Shown: one piece after another, positions 50,801-57,540 of the stretch | Position numbering within the stretch: the stretch's first letter is position 1 | Layout of the letters: the number at the start of each line of letters is the position of its first letter | Assembly: GCA_963668655.2 (NCBI GenBank) | Contig: CAXXPQ010000004.1 | Span: forward strand, 868,001-932,000 | Reading direction: 5' to 3' | Source of the DNA: G963668655 sp963668655 | Lineage (GTDB): Bacteria; Myxococcota_A; SURF-8 | DNA length: 64,000 bases | Program-made: the position numbers and the translations under genes | The notes under the pieces: generated by a model | The model's input: the letters and a program-made list of their open reading frames with translations, nothing else | Database searches by the model: none | What the model was told of the DNA's origin: nothing

Positions 50801-51493
50801 CGCCTGTTTTTCGATGAAGATTTTTCCAATCACCGAAGCCGGAGGGGGCGGCAGTGGAATGTGTCGGGACGGATGGTCGTTTTCCAGGGAGTGAATCAAC
50901 CGCAGGCGATCGTCTTCCGCCAGATACAGACTTCCGCCGTCGGCGCCCATGTTTCTGGACAGGAGTTGGAGCACCCGGGGAGCCAGTTCCTCCACGTTCC
51001 GGCAGACCGCGAACGTGCGTGTGGCCTTCGCGATCTCCTCCAGGCGCAAGGAGTATTCCCGGATTTGGTTCGTCCGTTCCTCCACCAGCTTTTCCAGCGT
51101 TTCGTGATGGAGCCGGTTATCGTCCTCGGCCTTCTTCAATCGCGCGGCGGCCGCGACGGTATGGCACAGCTTGTCCTTGTCGATGGGTTTGGGAATGTAA
51201 TCGAAAGCGCCCTGACGAACGGCCGTGGTGGCCGTCTCGATGGTCGGTTCGCCCGTGATGAGAATGACCTGGACGAAGGGATGTTTCCGGTGAATCTGAT
51301 CCAGCAGCTGGACGCCGCTGATCTTCGGCATGATGATGTCGGAGACCACCACGTCCACCGGCTCGGCTTCCAGCACGGCCATGGCTTCAACGGCGTTTTC
51401 GGCCATGCGGACGGAGTGGCGTTCCTCCTGGACGAAGCGCGCCAGACTTCTCCGCATCCCGCTTTCATCGTCTACGATCAATACATGGGCCAT
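47900..51493 (-). CDS. Hybrid sensor kinase: REC-GAF-multiple PAS-HisKA-HATPase-REC
   Basis: The 1197-residue protein has no membrane helix. I start it at the ATG at 51493 (GGAG nine bases upstream). Domains: receiver 1-120 ('HVLIVDDESGMRRSLA', 'DVVVSDIIMPKISG'), coiled segment, GAF about 170-305, four PAS domains about 315-810, HisKA with 'GRLAGGIAHDFNNLLTSITG' (His near 836), HATPase with 'LAVNARDAMPQGG' and 'GTGLGLSTVYGLVKLHNG', and a second receiver about 1075-1197 ('DLLMTDVIMPKMNG'). Output is unclear because no DNA-binding domain is present. It lies 54 bases after a membrane PAS kinase on the same strand, so the pair may signal together. Confidence 0.94.
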   Translation of the reverse strand: MAHVLIVDDESGMRRSLARFVQEERHSVRMAENAVEAMAVLEAEPVDVVVSDIIMPKISGVQLLDQIHRKHPFVQVILITGEPTIETATTAVRQGAFDYIPKPIDKDKLCHTVAAAARLKKAEDDNRLHHETLEKLVEERTNQIREYSLRLEEIAKATRTFAVCRNVEELAPRVLQLLSRNMGADGGSLYLAEDDRLRLIHSLENDHPSRHIPLPPPPASVIGKIFIEKQAFLVRDIRSDSTFRTSSWTGYRNGSLLALPCMDNTNRIRAVITLHNKLAPPFTDQDLQLGTIIAAHSLEALQNIELGRSLRESEERYRELTERSKTGIFMHHGGRIEYLNNHLLSMLGYEAEDMERLLGRNIFEFVHPEDHSLVKESIASHMNSGQPREHYRLRLLDHSGGVVWTEISTSLAQTNDAPKMMGNLINITDQVIAERKLRQSEKEYRVLVENLADIIARHDRQGRFLFVNSTVRSAFGLDPRQLLGKNFTEIGFQPEPAQAFMDLIETVFETGQPAEREVEIQHFSTHFIFNVRGFPEFDETGTQESVLLISRDVTAQRKIEREYELLFKEMIDAFALHEMIFDKRGNPINYRFLAVNPAFEVMTGLRRENIIGKTVLEVLPSTEPVWIENYGRVVRTGIPMHFIQSSAELNRQFEVSAYRSTAGQFACIFVDATEKLQAERKLMESEKRFRAIFENAPIGVTLLDREKRPLLVNRSLQQMLGYSEEELYRLRFTEITHPEDREYDSFLFSELLSGKRDHIQNEKRYFHKDGSIIWGNVGISLIRDNDKESSYIIGMIEDITGKKQAGEEKEKLELELRQSQKMEAVGRLAGGIAHDFNNLLTSITGNTSLALMDLKSTDPFYTTMTEIGEAADRAASLTRQLLAFSRRQIIEPRVVNLNDVIRNLEKMLRRLIGEDIDFITHMDEDLPPVKVDPGQIEQIVINLAVNARDAMPQGGRLTLETSRICLDGPENDGKADRGGCAGTIHAQLTLSDTGIGMKDDVLERAFEPFFTTKPQGKGTGLGLSTVYGLVKLHNGDLELDSVYGKGTTFRIRFPATEERGTALQSKESTDQLPHGEETILIVEDEPNVRNIAVRILKKLGYTVLSAENGGEALLITEQAEEGDIDLLMTDVIMPKMNGPQLAERLKRISPNLRVLFTSGYTEKEIGQHGVLDESVNFISKPYSPQTLARKIRSVFQK

Positions 51494-51547
51494 GGCCTCA
51501 AACTCCAGCAAGATGTCCGTCCCGGGGGCGATCGGGAGCGTCTTTCG

Positions 51548-54082
51548 TCAGTCCTCCGACAGGGGAAGAAGCATGTGAATGCGTGTGAACTTCCCCTTTT
51601 CCGTCTCGATTTCCAACAGGCCGTCGTGATCCTTGACAATGCCGTGGCTGACCGACAGCCCCAGTCCCGTTCCCTTATCCCTCGGTTTCGTCGTGAAGAA
51701 AGGATCGAAGATGCGCTCGCGGATCTCATCCGGAATTCCGTTTCCGAAGTCCGTAACGGAGACGGAAATCCAGGGTCGCTCTCGGTCCGTAACGGCATGG
51801 CTTTGGATGATAATCCGCTTGTTTTCGTTGTACTCCGGGTATTTTTCGTTCAGCGCGTCCCGGGCGTTCGTAATCAGATTCATCAGAACCTGCATGATCT
51901 GCTGCTGTTTACAGGTGATTTTCGGCAGGTTCGTTGCGAGATCCGTTTCGATTTCGATCTGGTTTTTGGCCAGAACCTTCTTTACCAGGGAAAGCGTCGA
52001 GGTGACGATGTCGTTCAGGTGGACCGGCGAATGGATTTCCTGTTCCTGGCGCGAGAAAGACAGCAGATTCCTTACGATGCCCGTTATCCGTTTGCATTCG
52101 TTTACGATTTCCTGCGCGTCCTGGTATATCTGGCTTTCGGGGGGCGCCTGTTTCTGAATCAACTGACCGAAGTTCTGGATGATGTTGACGGGATTGTTGA
52201 TTTCGTGCGCCACGCCGCCGGCCAGCGTGCCGATGGATTCCATTTTCTGGTGATGTCGAAGTCGGGCGTCGTTTTGCCGGTTCTGTGTCATGTCCCGGAA
52301 AACCAGCACCACGCCCAGAATATCGCCGCTGTCGTCCACGATGGGCGCGCCGCTGTCCGCAATGGGACGTTCCTCCCCGGTTTTCGAAATCAATGCCGTA
52401 TGATTGGCCAGGCCCACCGGATTCTTTTCCCGCAGCACCTTACTGACGGGGTTTTCCACCGGTTGCCGGGTCTGCTCGTTCACGATATCGAAAACCTTTT
52501 CCAACGGTTTTTCGATCGCCTCGGCCAGGGACCAGCCGGTGAGTTCCTCCGCAGTGGGGTTGATGAACGTGACGCGGCCATTCGGATCCGTGGTGATGAC
52601 GGCGTCCCCGACGCTTCGCAGCGTGGTGGACAGAAGGTGCTCGCTGGCCCGGATTTTCTCCACCATTTTCAACCGTTCCGTGATGTCCCGGCTGACGGAG
52701 AGAACTTTCTTTTCCTCCAGCAGGGGCACGCTGTTCCATGAAATGGACCGGTAAACGCCGTCTTTTCGGCGATAGCGATTGACGAATCGAACGGCGGCCT
52801 TGCCCTTTACAATGTCGGCGAACACGGCCTTGGTGCTTTCCCGGTCGTCCGGATGAACCAGGTCCATCCAGGGAATGGCCATCATTTCCTCGGGTGTCCA
52901 TTGCAGGGTCTTCTCGAAGGCGGGGTTGACCTGCCTGAAGCGGCCGTCGAAACCGGAAATGCTCAGCATATCCAGGGAATGATTGAACAGACGGTCGCGC
53001 TCTTCCTCCGCCTGTTTCTGTTCCGTCAGGTCGTCGTATACCGTAACGACTTCGCCCGATGAAAGCCGGGTGACATAATTCTCCCGCCATCCGCTGATAC
53101 GATTGTCCTGGTATACGGTGACCGGAAAATGTTGAGATTCTCCCGTTTTCCATACCTGGGTCAGAATTTTCAGAAGTCCGAAGGACTCGACTCCCGGAAA
53201 AACGTGGGTGACGCGTTTCCCGAGGAGCGCCTTTTTGGAGATGTTTTCGATCCGTTCCGCCGCCGGATTGAAATCGACGAAAACGAAATCCGTGCCGTCG
53301 CCGACGGCCTCGTAAATGGCGACGCCGCTGGACATGTTCTCGAACAGTTCCCGGAAACGCGCCTCGCTTTCTTTCAGGGACGTCTTGGAATAGAGATGGC
53401 GCTTGATTTCCCGTTCGAGAAGTTTGTTGGTCTCGTCCATATCCGAATAGGCCTGCGCCCAGCCTCGTTTGTACCGCCAGTAGATAAAGCCGGTATACAG
53501 CGCCAGGATCAAGCTTAAAAAAATCAGCCCACGCATGATCCAGGAAAACTGCCGCAGTTCCCGATCGATGTGTTCCCGCAAATGGGGATTGATCCGCCCG
53601 ATGTCGGAAACGACCTTTTCGAACTCCCGGTTGAACTCCCAGTCCTTCCTGATACCGCCTTCCGATGAATCCATCTTGCGGATGTGGTTTTCCGCCAGCG
53701 TCCGAAGATAATCGATTTTCTTCAGAAACGATTTCAATTGTGATCGCAATTGCGGATCCTGAATCGGGTAGATGGTTCCCCGGTCGGACTGGCTGCCGTT
53801 GAGCATGGCCAGGACGCTGTTTCTTCCCTGATTGAAATGTTCCAGGGCCTGACCGATTTCTTCTCCCGGATCGCCGGAAAGGTTTTCTTCCAGCCAGAGA
53901 TGGAAGCTGGTGATTTCCATTTGAATTTTCGAGGTCGTCGCGATCCAGCGGCCGTGCTTTTGGCTGAGGTTGATTCCGATATGCAGCGTAATGAACAGCA
54001 GCGCCGGGATCAGCAGTCCCAGCACGGCGGTGGCCAGGTAGATGTCCCAGGAAATCTTGGACGCCAGAGGATTCCGGGCCAT
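51548..54082 (-). CDS. Membrane PAS-domain sensor histidine kinase
   Basis: The 844-residue kinase has GGGAGAG before the ATG. It has two transmembrane helices (about 15-35 and 185-208), bracketing a periplasmic helical sensor of about 150 residues. Three PAS domains follow at about 235-350, 355-480 and 485-605. The phosphorylation site is 'GTLAGGVAHEINNPVNIIQN' (His near 624). The ATPase shows 'LITNARDALNEKYPE', 'DFGNGIPDEI', 'DPFFTTKPRDKGTGLGLSVS'. The next gene on the strand is the large hybrid kinase, probably its partner. Confidence 0.93.
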   Translation of the reverse strand: MARNPLASKISWDIYLATAVLGLLIPALLFITLHIGINLSQKHGRWIATTSKIQMEITSFHLWLEENLSGDPGEEIGQALEHFNQGRNSVLAMLNGSQSDRGTIYPIQDPQLRSQLKSFLKKIDYLRTLAENHIRKMDSSEGGIRKDWEFNREFEKVVSDIGRINPHLREHIDRELRQFSWIMRGLIFLSLILALYTGFIYWRYKRGWAQAYSDMDETNKLLEREIKRHLYSKTSLKESEARFRELFENMSSGVAIYEAVGDGTDFVFVDFNPAAERIENISKKALLGKRVTHVFPGVESFGLLKILTQVWKTGESQHFPVTVYQDNRISGWRENYVTRLSSGEVVTVYDDLTEQKQAEEERDRLFNHSLDMLSISGFDGRFRQVNPAFEKTLQWTPEEMMAIPWMDLVHPDDRESTKAVFADIVKGKAAVRFVNRYRRKDGVYRSISWNSVPLLEEKKVLSVSRDITERLKMVEKIRASEHLLSTTLRSVGDAVITTDPNGRVTFINPTAEELTGWSLAEAIEKPLEKVFDIVNEQTRQPVENPVSKVLREKNPVGLANHTALISKTGEERPIADSGAPIVDDSGDILGVVLVFRDMTQNRQNDARLRHHQKMESIGTLAGGVAHEINNPVNIIQNFGQLIQKQAPPESQIYQDAQEIVNECKRITGIVRNLLSFSRQEQEIHSPVHLNDIVTSTLSLVKKVLAKNQIEIETDLATNLPKITCKQQQIMQVLMNLITNARDALNEKYPEYNENKRIIIQSHAVTDRERPWISVSVTDFGNGIPDEIRERIFDPFFTTKPRDKGTGLGLSVSHGIVKDHDGLLEIETEKGKFTRIHMLLPLSED

Positions 54083-54383
54083 GACCGCGCTCTCCCTGAA
54101 AGGCGACGAACTACCACGATACCTTGCATTCCGATAGTAATAATCGGATGAAGGATTCTCTCTCTTCTCCTATTCTTTGTATTGTTATCAATTTTATCTC
54201 TGGAATCAAGTAGAAAATGATGTAATATGAAGAACTTGAGAAGATGAAAGCCTTCCGGGTGTAACATTATCGCTTGTATTTCAGTCAACCGAATGACTCT
54301 GTAACTCGTTGAAATACACTCCAAGATTTCTTTCATTGCGATGCGATCAGGGAGTGGGATTAACATCGAAAGGAGAACCTCCG
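54083..54383. other. Divergent intergenic region between kinase and cyclase genes
   Basis: About 300 bases, clearly A/T-rich around 54130-54300, separating the minus-strand kinase from the plus-strand cyclase gene. It should contain promoters for both. I see no near-consensus -35/-10 pair and no conspicuous palindrome. Confidence 0.5.
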
Positions 54384-55025
54384 ATGTCGAAACTTCTGGA
54401 CATCACCATCCCGCTGGTTTCCGGAATTCCCCAATGGCCGGGCAGCGGCGATTTCGATCGGAGAGTGGCGGCGTCCATGGAACGGGGGCATGGCTCGAAT
54501 GTGACCGCCTTGCGGATGGACGTTCACACCGGGACGCATATCGATGCGCCGTCGCACATGCTGGCGGACGGCGGAGCCATGGAGACGCTGCCGTTGGAAC
54601 GCTTCGTGGGGCCCACGCAGGTGGTGGAGATCGACTCATCCCGGCCGGCGATCGAAGCGGCGGACCTGGAGAACGCGGGAATCGAGCCGGGAGTCCGACG
54701 GCTGCTTTTCAAAACGTCCAATTCCCGATTCTGGGAGGTGCCCTGTCACGAATTCCGGAAGGAATTCAAGGCGTTGTCCGCGGAGGCCGCCCGATGGATC
54801 GTCCGGCGGAAGATTTTCACCGTGGGAATCGATTATTTATCCATCGAGCCGTATCAAGGCGATCACAGCGTTCACCGTCTGCTCATGGAAGCGCGGGTGG
54901 CGATTATCGAGGGGCTGAACCTGCGAGGCGTTTCGCCCGGCATGTACGAGTTGATCTGCCTGCCGCTCTCCCTCCCTGGCGCGGACGGCTCTCCCGCCCG
55001 GGCCTTGCTGCGGACATCGGACTGA
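54384..55025 (+). CDS. Cyclase-family metal-dependent hydrolase (kynurenine formamidase-like)
   Basis: From the ATG at 54384 (AAGGAGA upstream) the product is 213 residues. The family signature is 'DVHTGTHIDAPSHM', whose His and Asp bind metal, with 'GIPQWPGSGDFDRR' before it and 'TVGIDYLSIEPYQGDHSVHRLL' after. This matches the 'putative cyclase' (PF04199) fold of KynB-type formamidases and of hydrolases acting on polyketide or isatin-like rings. No tryptophan-degradation genes are adjacent, so the substrate is open. Confidence 0.88.
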   Translation: MSKLLDITIPLVSGIPQWPGSGDFDRRVAASMERGHGSNVTALRMDVHTGTHIDAPSHMLADGGAMETLPLERFVGPTQVVEIDSSRPAIEAADLENAGIEPGVRRLLFKTSNSRFWEVPCHEFRKEFKALSAEAARWIVRRKIFTVGIDYLSIEPYQGDHSVHRLLMEARVAIIEGLNLRGVSPGMYELICLPLSLPGADGSPARALLRTSD

Positions 55026-55104
55026 GCGCGCTTTTCCGTCCGCCGCCCGGCGGACGCCCCCTCTCGTAACTGCGTAAATGTATGGAAACGCTTACGTTAT
55101 GGCG

Positions 55105-55890
55105 TCACGAGGATTTTTGCGGAGAACCGAACGTGTTGATCTTGGTTCGCAGAATCTGGGAATCCGTCGCGGATTGTAAAACGGATTCTTCCGCGCTTTG
55201 CAGCAAGGCTTGCATTTCTCCGCGTACGCGACTCATCAGTTCTTCCACAGGTTCCTCGGGGCGCGGGAGGATGGGTTCGCCGAAAAAAACCTTCGCCGGG
55301 CGGCCGAAAATCTTGGCGGAACCGCGAGGCATGACTTTTTCCGAACCCACCACGATCACCGGCTGGATGGGAACTCCGGCTTCCATGGCCAGATGAAACC
55401 CGCCCTTTTTGAACGGCCCCATGTTTTTTCCATCCTTGGAGCGCGTTCCTTCCGGGAAAATGATGATGTTCGTGCCCGTGCGAATCTGTGAGGCGGCGTC
55501 TTTCAGGGATTGAATGGCCCGTTCCGGCCGGCTTCGATCGATGAAAACCATGTCCACGATGCGCATGCTCCAGCCCAAAAAGGGGATATGCTTCAGGGAA
55601 GCTTTGGAAACGAAGGAAATGCGGACGGGGGTGGCGCTCATCAGAATGGGAATATCGGAATTGGAGCGGTGATTCGACATGTAGACGGCGCCCGGTTTTT
55701 TGGGAATCCGTTCCGAATGGTAGGCCGTCACCCGGACCCGGTTGGCGAAGAGCAGACTGTTCGCCCACAGGCGGATCATACGGTATCCGTCTTCCTTCGA
55801 CCTTCGGACCAGGTAAAAGGCGTAGACGAGCAACGTCAGAACGGGAGTGATGACGACAAGCGTCAGGATGCTGTATATGGCGCGAAGCAT
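55105..55890 (-). CDS. 1-acyl-sn-glycerol-3-phosphate acyltransferase, PlsC family
   Basis: The 261-residue protein begins with one or two hydrophobic helices ('SILTLVVITPVLTLLVYAFY'). The catalytic block is 'YMSNHRSNSDIPIL' (NHxxxxD), followed by 'FVSKASLKHIPFLGW' and 'IIIFPEGTRSKDGK' (glycerophosphate-binding PEGTRS). It transfers a fatty acyl group to lysophosphatidic acid at the inner membrane. Some family members acylate other lipids. The gene stands alone, pointing towards the cyclase gene. Confidence 0.9.
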   Translation of the reverse strand: MLRAIYSILTLVVITPVLTLLVYAFYLVRRSKEDGYRMIRLWANSLLFANRVRVTAYHSERIPKKPGAVYMSNHRSNSDIPILMSATPVRISFVSKASLKHIPFLGWSMRIVDMVFIDRSRPERAIQSLKDAASQIRTGTNIIIFPEGTRSKDGKNMGPFKKGGFHLAMEAGVPIQPVIVVGSEKVMPRGSAKIFGRPAKVFFGEPILPRPEEPVEELMSRVRGEMQALLQSAEESVLQSATDSQILRTKINTFGSPQKSS

Positions 55891-56556
55891 GGGTTTGTCC
55901 TTCCTCGTTCTTTTCAGTCGTGGTGTCGTTATGGAAGGGCGCCGGGCCCTGGTGATTCTCTACTCCGGAAGATTTCCAACCAATGTGGTTTCAAAACCGA
56001 TCCGAAAATTTTACCAAAGCAAAAATCAGGCCATGTCCCCGTGAGAAATATTTATAAAGATCGGTTATGAAAAACGGATGGCGCGCCCTTCGTTTTTCCC
56101 GCTGCCGTTTCCCGTCTCCGCAAGTGCAATAGAAAAGTTTAGTGATAATGAATAGATGTGAGACTCGACGTTTTGATTTTTTCCCTTGAAACACGGAAAG
56201 CCTGGAGAGGTCGCGTTGAGCCTCGCATGGGGCGGGCGAGGATCGAATCATCGCTATTGAAAATAAAGTGCGAAATCGAACTATTCGAGCGGAATGGCAC
56301 GGAATCGGTGTGTTGTCATGAAACGGGGGTGTTGCGGCCGTTCCGCACGGCGCGGGCCATGCCTTTTCGTCTCTATTTTCCGAAATTGCGGTACATATCG
56401 GGTTCTTATTTGAAATCAGCGATGGGACCGAGCGTGTCATTCTGAGCGGTAGCGAAGGATCTCATTGAATTCACTTGAGATCCTTCGCTTCACTTCGAAT
56501 GGCATGACGCCACGGATTTCAAATAAGAACTCGTATAATTTAGTAAAATTAATCTA
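55891..56556. other. Gene-poor region with MITE-like element
   Basis: About 665 bases without a convincing gene. A plus frame at 56158-56445 runs into the palindromic element at 56399-56533 and has no family character. The right end is very A/T-rich and leads into the ribbon-helix-helix promoter. Confidence 0.55.
56399..56533. mobile_element. MITE-like palindromic element with 19-bp terminal inverted repeats
   Basis: The 135-bp element is bounded by 19-bp inverted repeats at 56399-56417 and 56515-56533 with a single mismatch (core GTTCTTATTTGAAATC). Inside, 56436-56508 forms a second inverted repeat around ATTCACT, starting 'GTCATTCTGAGCGGTAGCGA' and ending with its imperfect complement. From memory, sequences close to GTCATTCTGAGCG-AGCGAAG recur in many bacterial genomes. 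It has no coding capacity and would need a transposase in trans. No clear target duplication was seen. Confidence 0.75.
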
Positions 56557-56584
56557 AAGTTAAGTATAACTTGAAATAACTTGA
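56557..56584. promoter_or_regulatory. Three phased TAACTT half-sites, candidate ribbon-helix-helix operator
   Basis: AAGTTA (56557-56562, inverted), TAACTT (56567-56572) and TAACTT (56577-56582) start exactly 10 bases apart. The last two extend to TAACTTGA. They overlap the -35 of the ribbon-helix-helix gene promoter. Ribbon-helix-helix dimers bind short half-sites at about one helical turn, so self-repression is the natural reading. Inference from layout. Confidence 0.55.
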
Positions 56585-56599
56585 GTGATGTTGTATAAT
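56571..56599 (+). promoter_or_regulatory. Near-consensus sigma70 promoter of the ribbon-helix-helix gene
   Basis: TTGAAA (56571-56576), 17 bases, then a perfect TATAAT (56594-56599). Transcription would begin about 40 bases before the ATG at 56649. Confidence 0.75.
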
Positions 56600-56648
56600 C
56601 CTTTGCAGTCGTTACGGAACGCGCCGCCAGACGAAGGAAAGAGGTCGG

Positions 56649-56858
56649 ATGAAAGAGTCGCCCATGGAAGATCTGCTGGATTATCGGGAGATGGCCGGAA
56701 TCCCGACCAACGTGATCGTTCCCGAACGCTTCAAGCAGATGTTGCGCTATCTTTCCAACCGCACCCGCATCCGGCAGAGCGAATATCTGCGGGAAGCCGT
56801 TCGCGACCTGCTCATCAAATATCGAGAGGAATTCAAGGGCTCCGACTACCAATTCTGA
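56649..56858 (+). CDS. Ribbon-helix-helix (CopG/MetJ-like) DNA-binding protein
   Basis: The 69-residue protein has GAGG upstream. A short N-terminal arm leads to 'GIPTNVIVPERFKQMLRYL' (beta strand plus helix 1) and 'IRQSEYLREAVRDLLIKY' (helix 2), the RHH fold. These proteins repress as dimers or tetramers, often their own gene. No toxin gene follows: the next gene is on the other strand, so it is not an obvious antitoxin. The promoter carries a matching operator candidate at 56557-56584. Confidence 0.85.
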   Translation: MKESPMEDLLDYREMAGIPTNVIVPERFKQMLRYLSNRTRIRQSEYLREAVRDLLIKYREEFKGSDYQF

Positions 56859-56909
56859 TTCGGAGAACGTTTTTTTTTCCGTTATTCATTTCTTTTTCCC
56901 GTACCCGAT

Positions 56910-56936
56910 GGCCCGGAAGCTCCCACCTTCCGGGCC
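56910..56936 (+). terminator. Hairpin terminator after the ribbon-helix-helix gene
   Basis: A perfect 10-bp stem, GGCCCGGAAG (56910-56919) and CTTCCGGGCC (56927-56936), closes a 7-base loop 50 bases after the stop. The following bases are only moderately T-rich. It lies between convergent genes and may serve both. Confidence 0.6.
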
Positions 56937-56971
56937 GATTCTTTGGGGTTCCTCTCCCATTTCCGGCGGTG

Positions 56972-57439
56972 TCAATATCCTCTTTTGGACAGGGAAAGCG
57001 AGTACAGGGGATAGGTGAAATATCGTAAAGCCAGAGAATAGGACAGCGAAGTGAGGATCGTTAATGACAATACGCTGGCGGAATGATCCATCGATATCGG
57101 CATGAAATGGATAAAAAGAACGGTAATTCCGCCGGACACGGCAATGGCGCTTATCACAAGAAAATACAACAATCCTGCATTTGAATGTTCATTGACTTCC
57201 TGGCGATTCATTTTCATCGGCACGGCGCGCAAAAAGATGAAACGGAACGCCAAGCCACCGAAGACCACTCCGGCGCTGAACGGATCGAAATGGCCTGGGA
57301 AGGATTCCGGCCGATATCCCATGCCGAAGGAACCGAGAGCAAGCCGCCCGACAAACATCCCAAGAAACGCGAGGATACTCACTTCCACGACCGGAGCGGC
57401 CTGCCATTCGGGCTTGTTGTATAGGTCGCTATCAAGCAT
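56972..57439 (-). CDS. Four-helix membrane protein of unknown function
   Basis: From the ATG at 57439 the product has 155 residues. It is mostly hydrophobic with about four membrane segments ('VVEVSILAFLGMFVGRLALG', 'AGVVFGGLAFRFIFL', 'LLYFLVISAIAVSGGITVLF', 'LSLTILTSLSYSLALRYF'). A loop with 'MGYRPESFPGHFDPF' separates helices one and two. No family is recognised. It lies between the convergent ribbon-helix-helix gene and the end of the MopE-type lipoprotein gene, on the same strand as the latter. Confidence 0.6.
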   Translation of the reverse strand: MLDSDLYNKPEWQAAPVVEVSILAFLGMFVGRLALGSFGMGYRPESFPGHFDPFSAGVVFGGLAFRFIFLRAVPMKMNRQEVNEHSNAGLLYFLVISAIAVSGGITVLFIHFMPISMDHSASVLSLTILTSLSYSLALRYFTYPLYSLSLSKRGY

Positions 57440-57540
57440 AGGCAATCTATTCCTTGCTGTCGGTTGGGTCGGTCGGCGTAATTTTCCTCCAACCTACAGT
57501 TGCGACAACCTCACGTCAGATGTTCATGAATTCGCTTGCC

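Noticed and set aside
48539..52741. 1400-residue open frame on the plus strand
   Set aside because: It lies antisense to two kinases with complete domain order. Long antisense frames are common in G+C-rich coding and this one has no recognisable motif.
56158..56445. 95-residue plus frame
   Set aside because: It runs through the palindromic element, has no ribosome site and no family features.
56649..56858. Antitoxin of a toxin-antitoxin pair
   Set aside because: No small toxin-like gene follows on the same strand; a terminator hairpin and a convergent gene come next.
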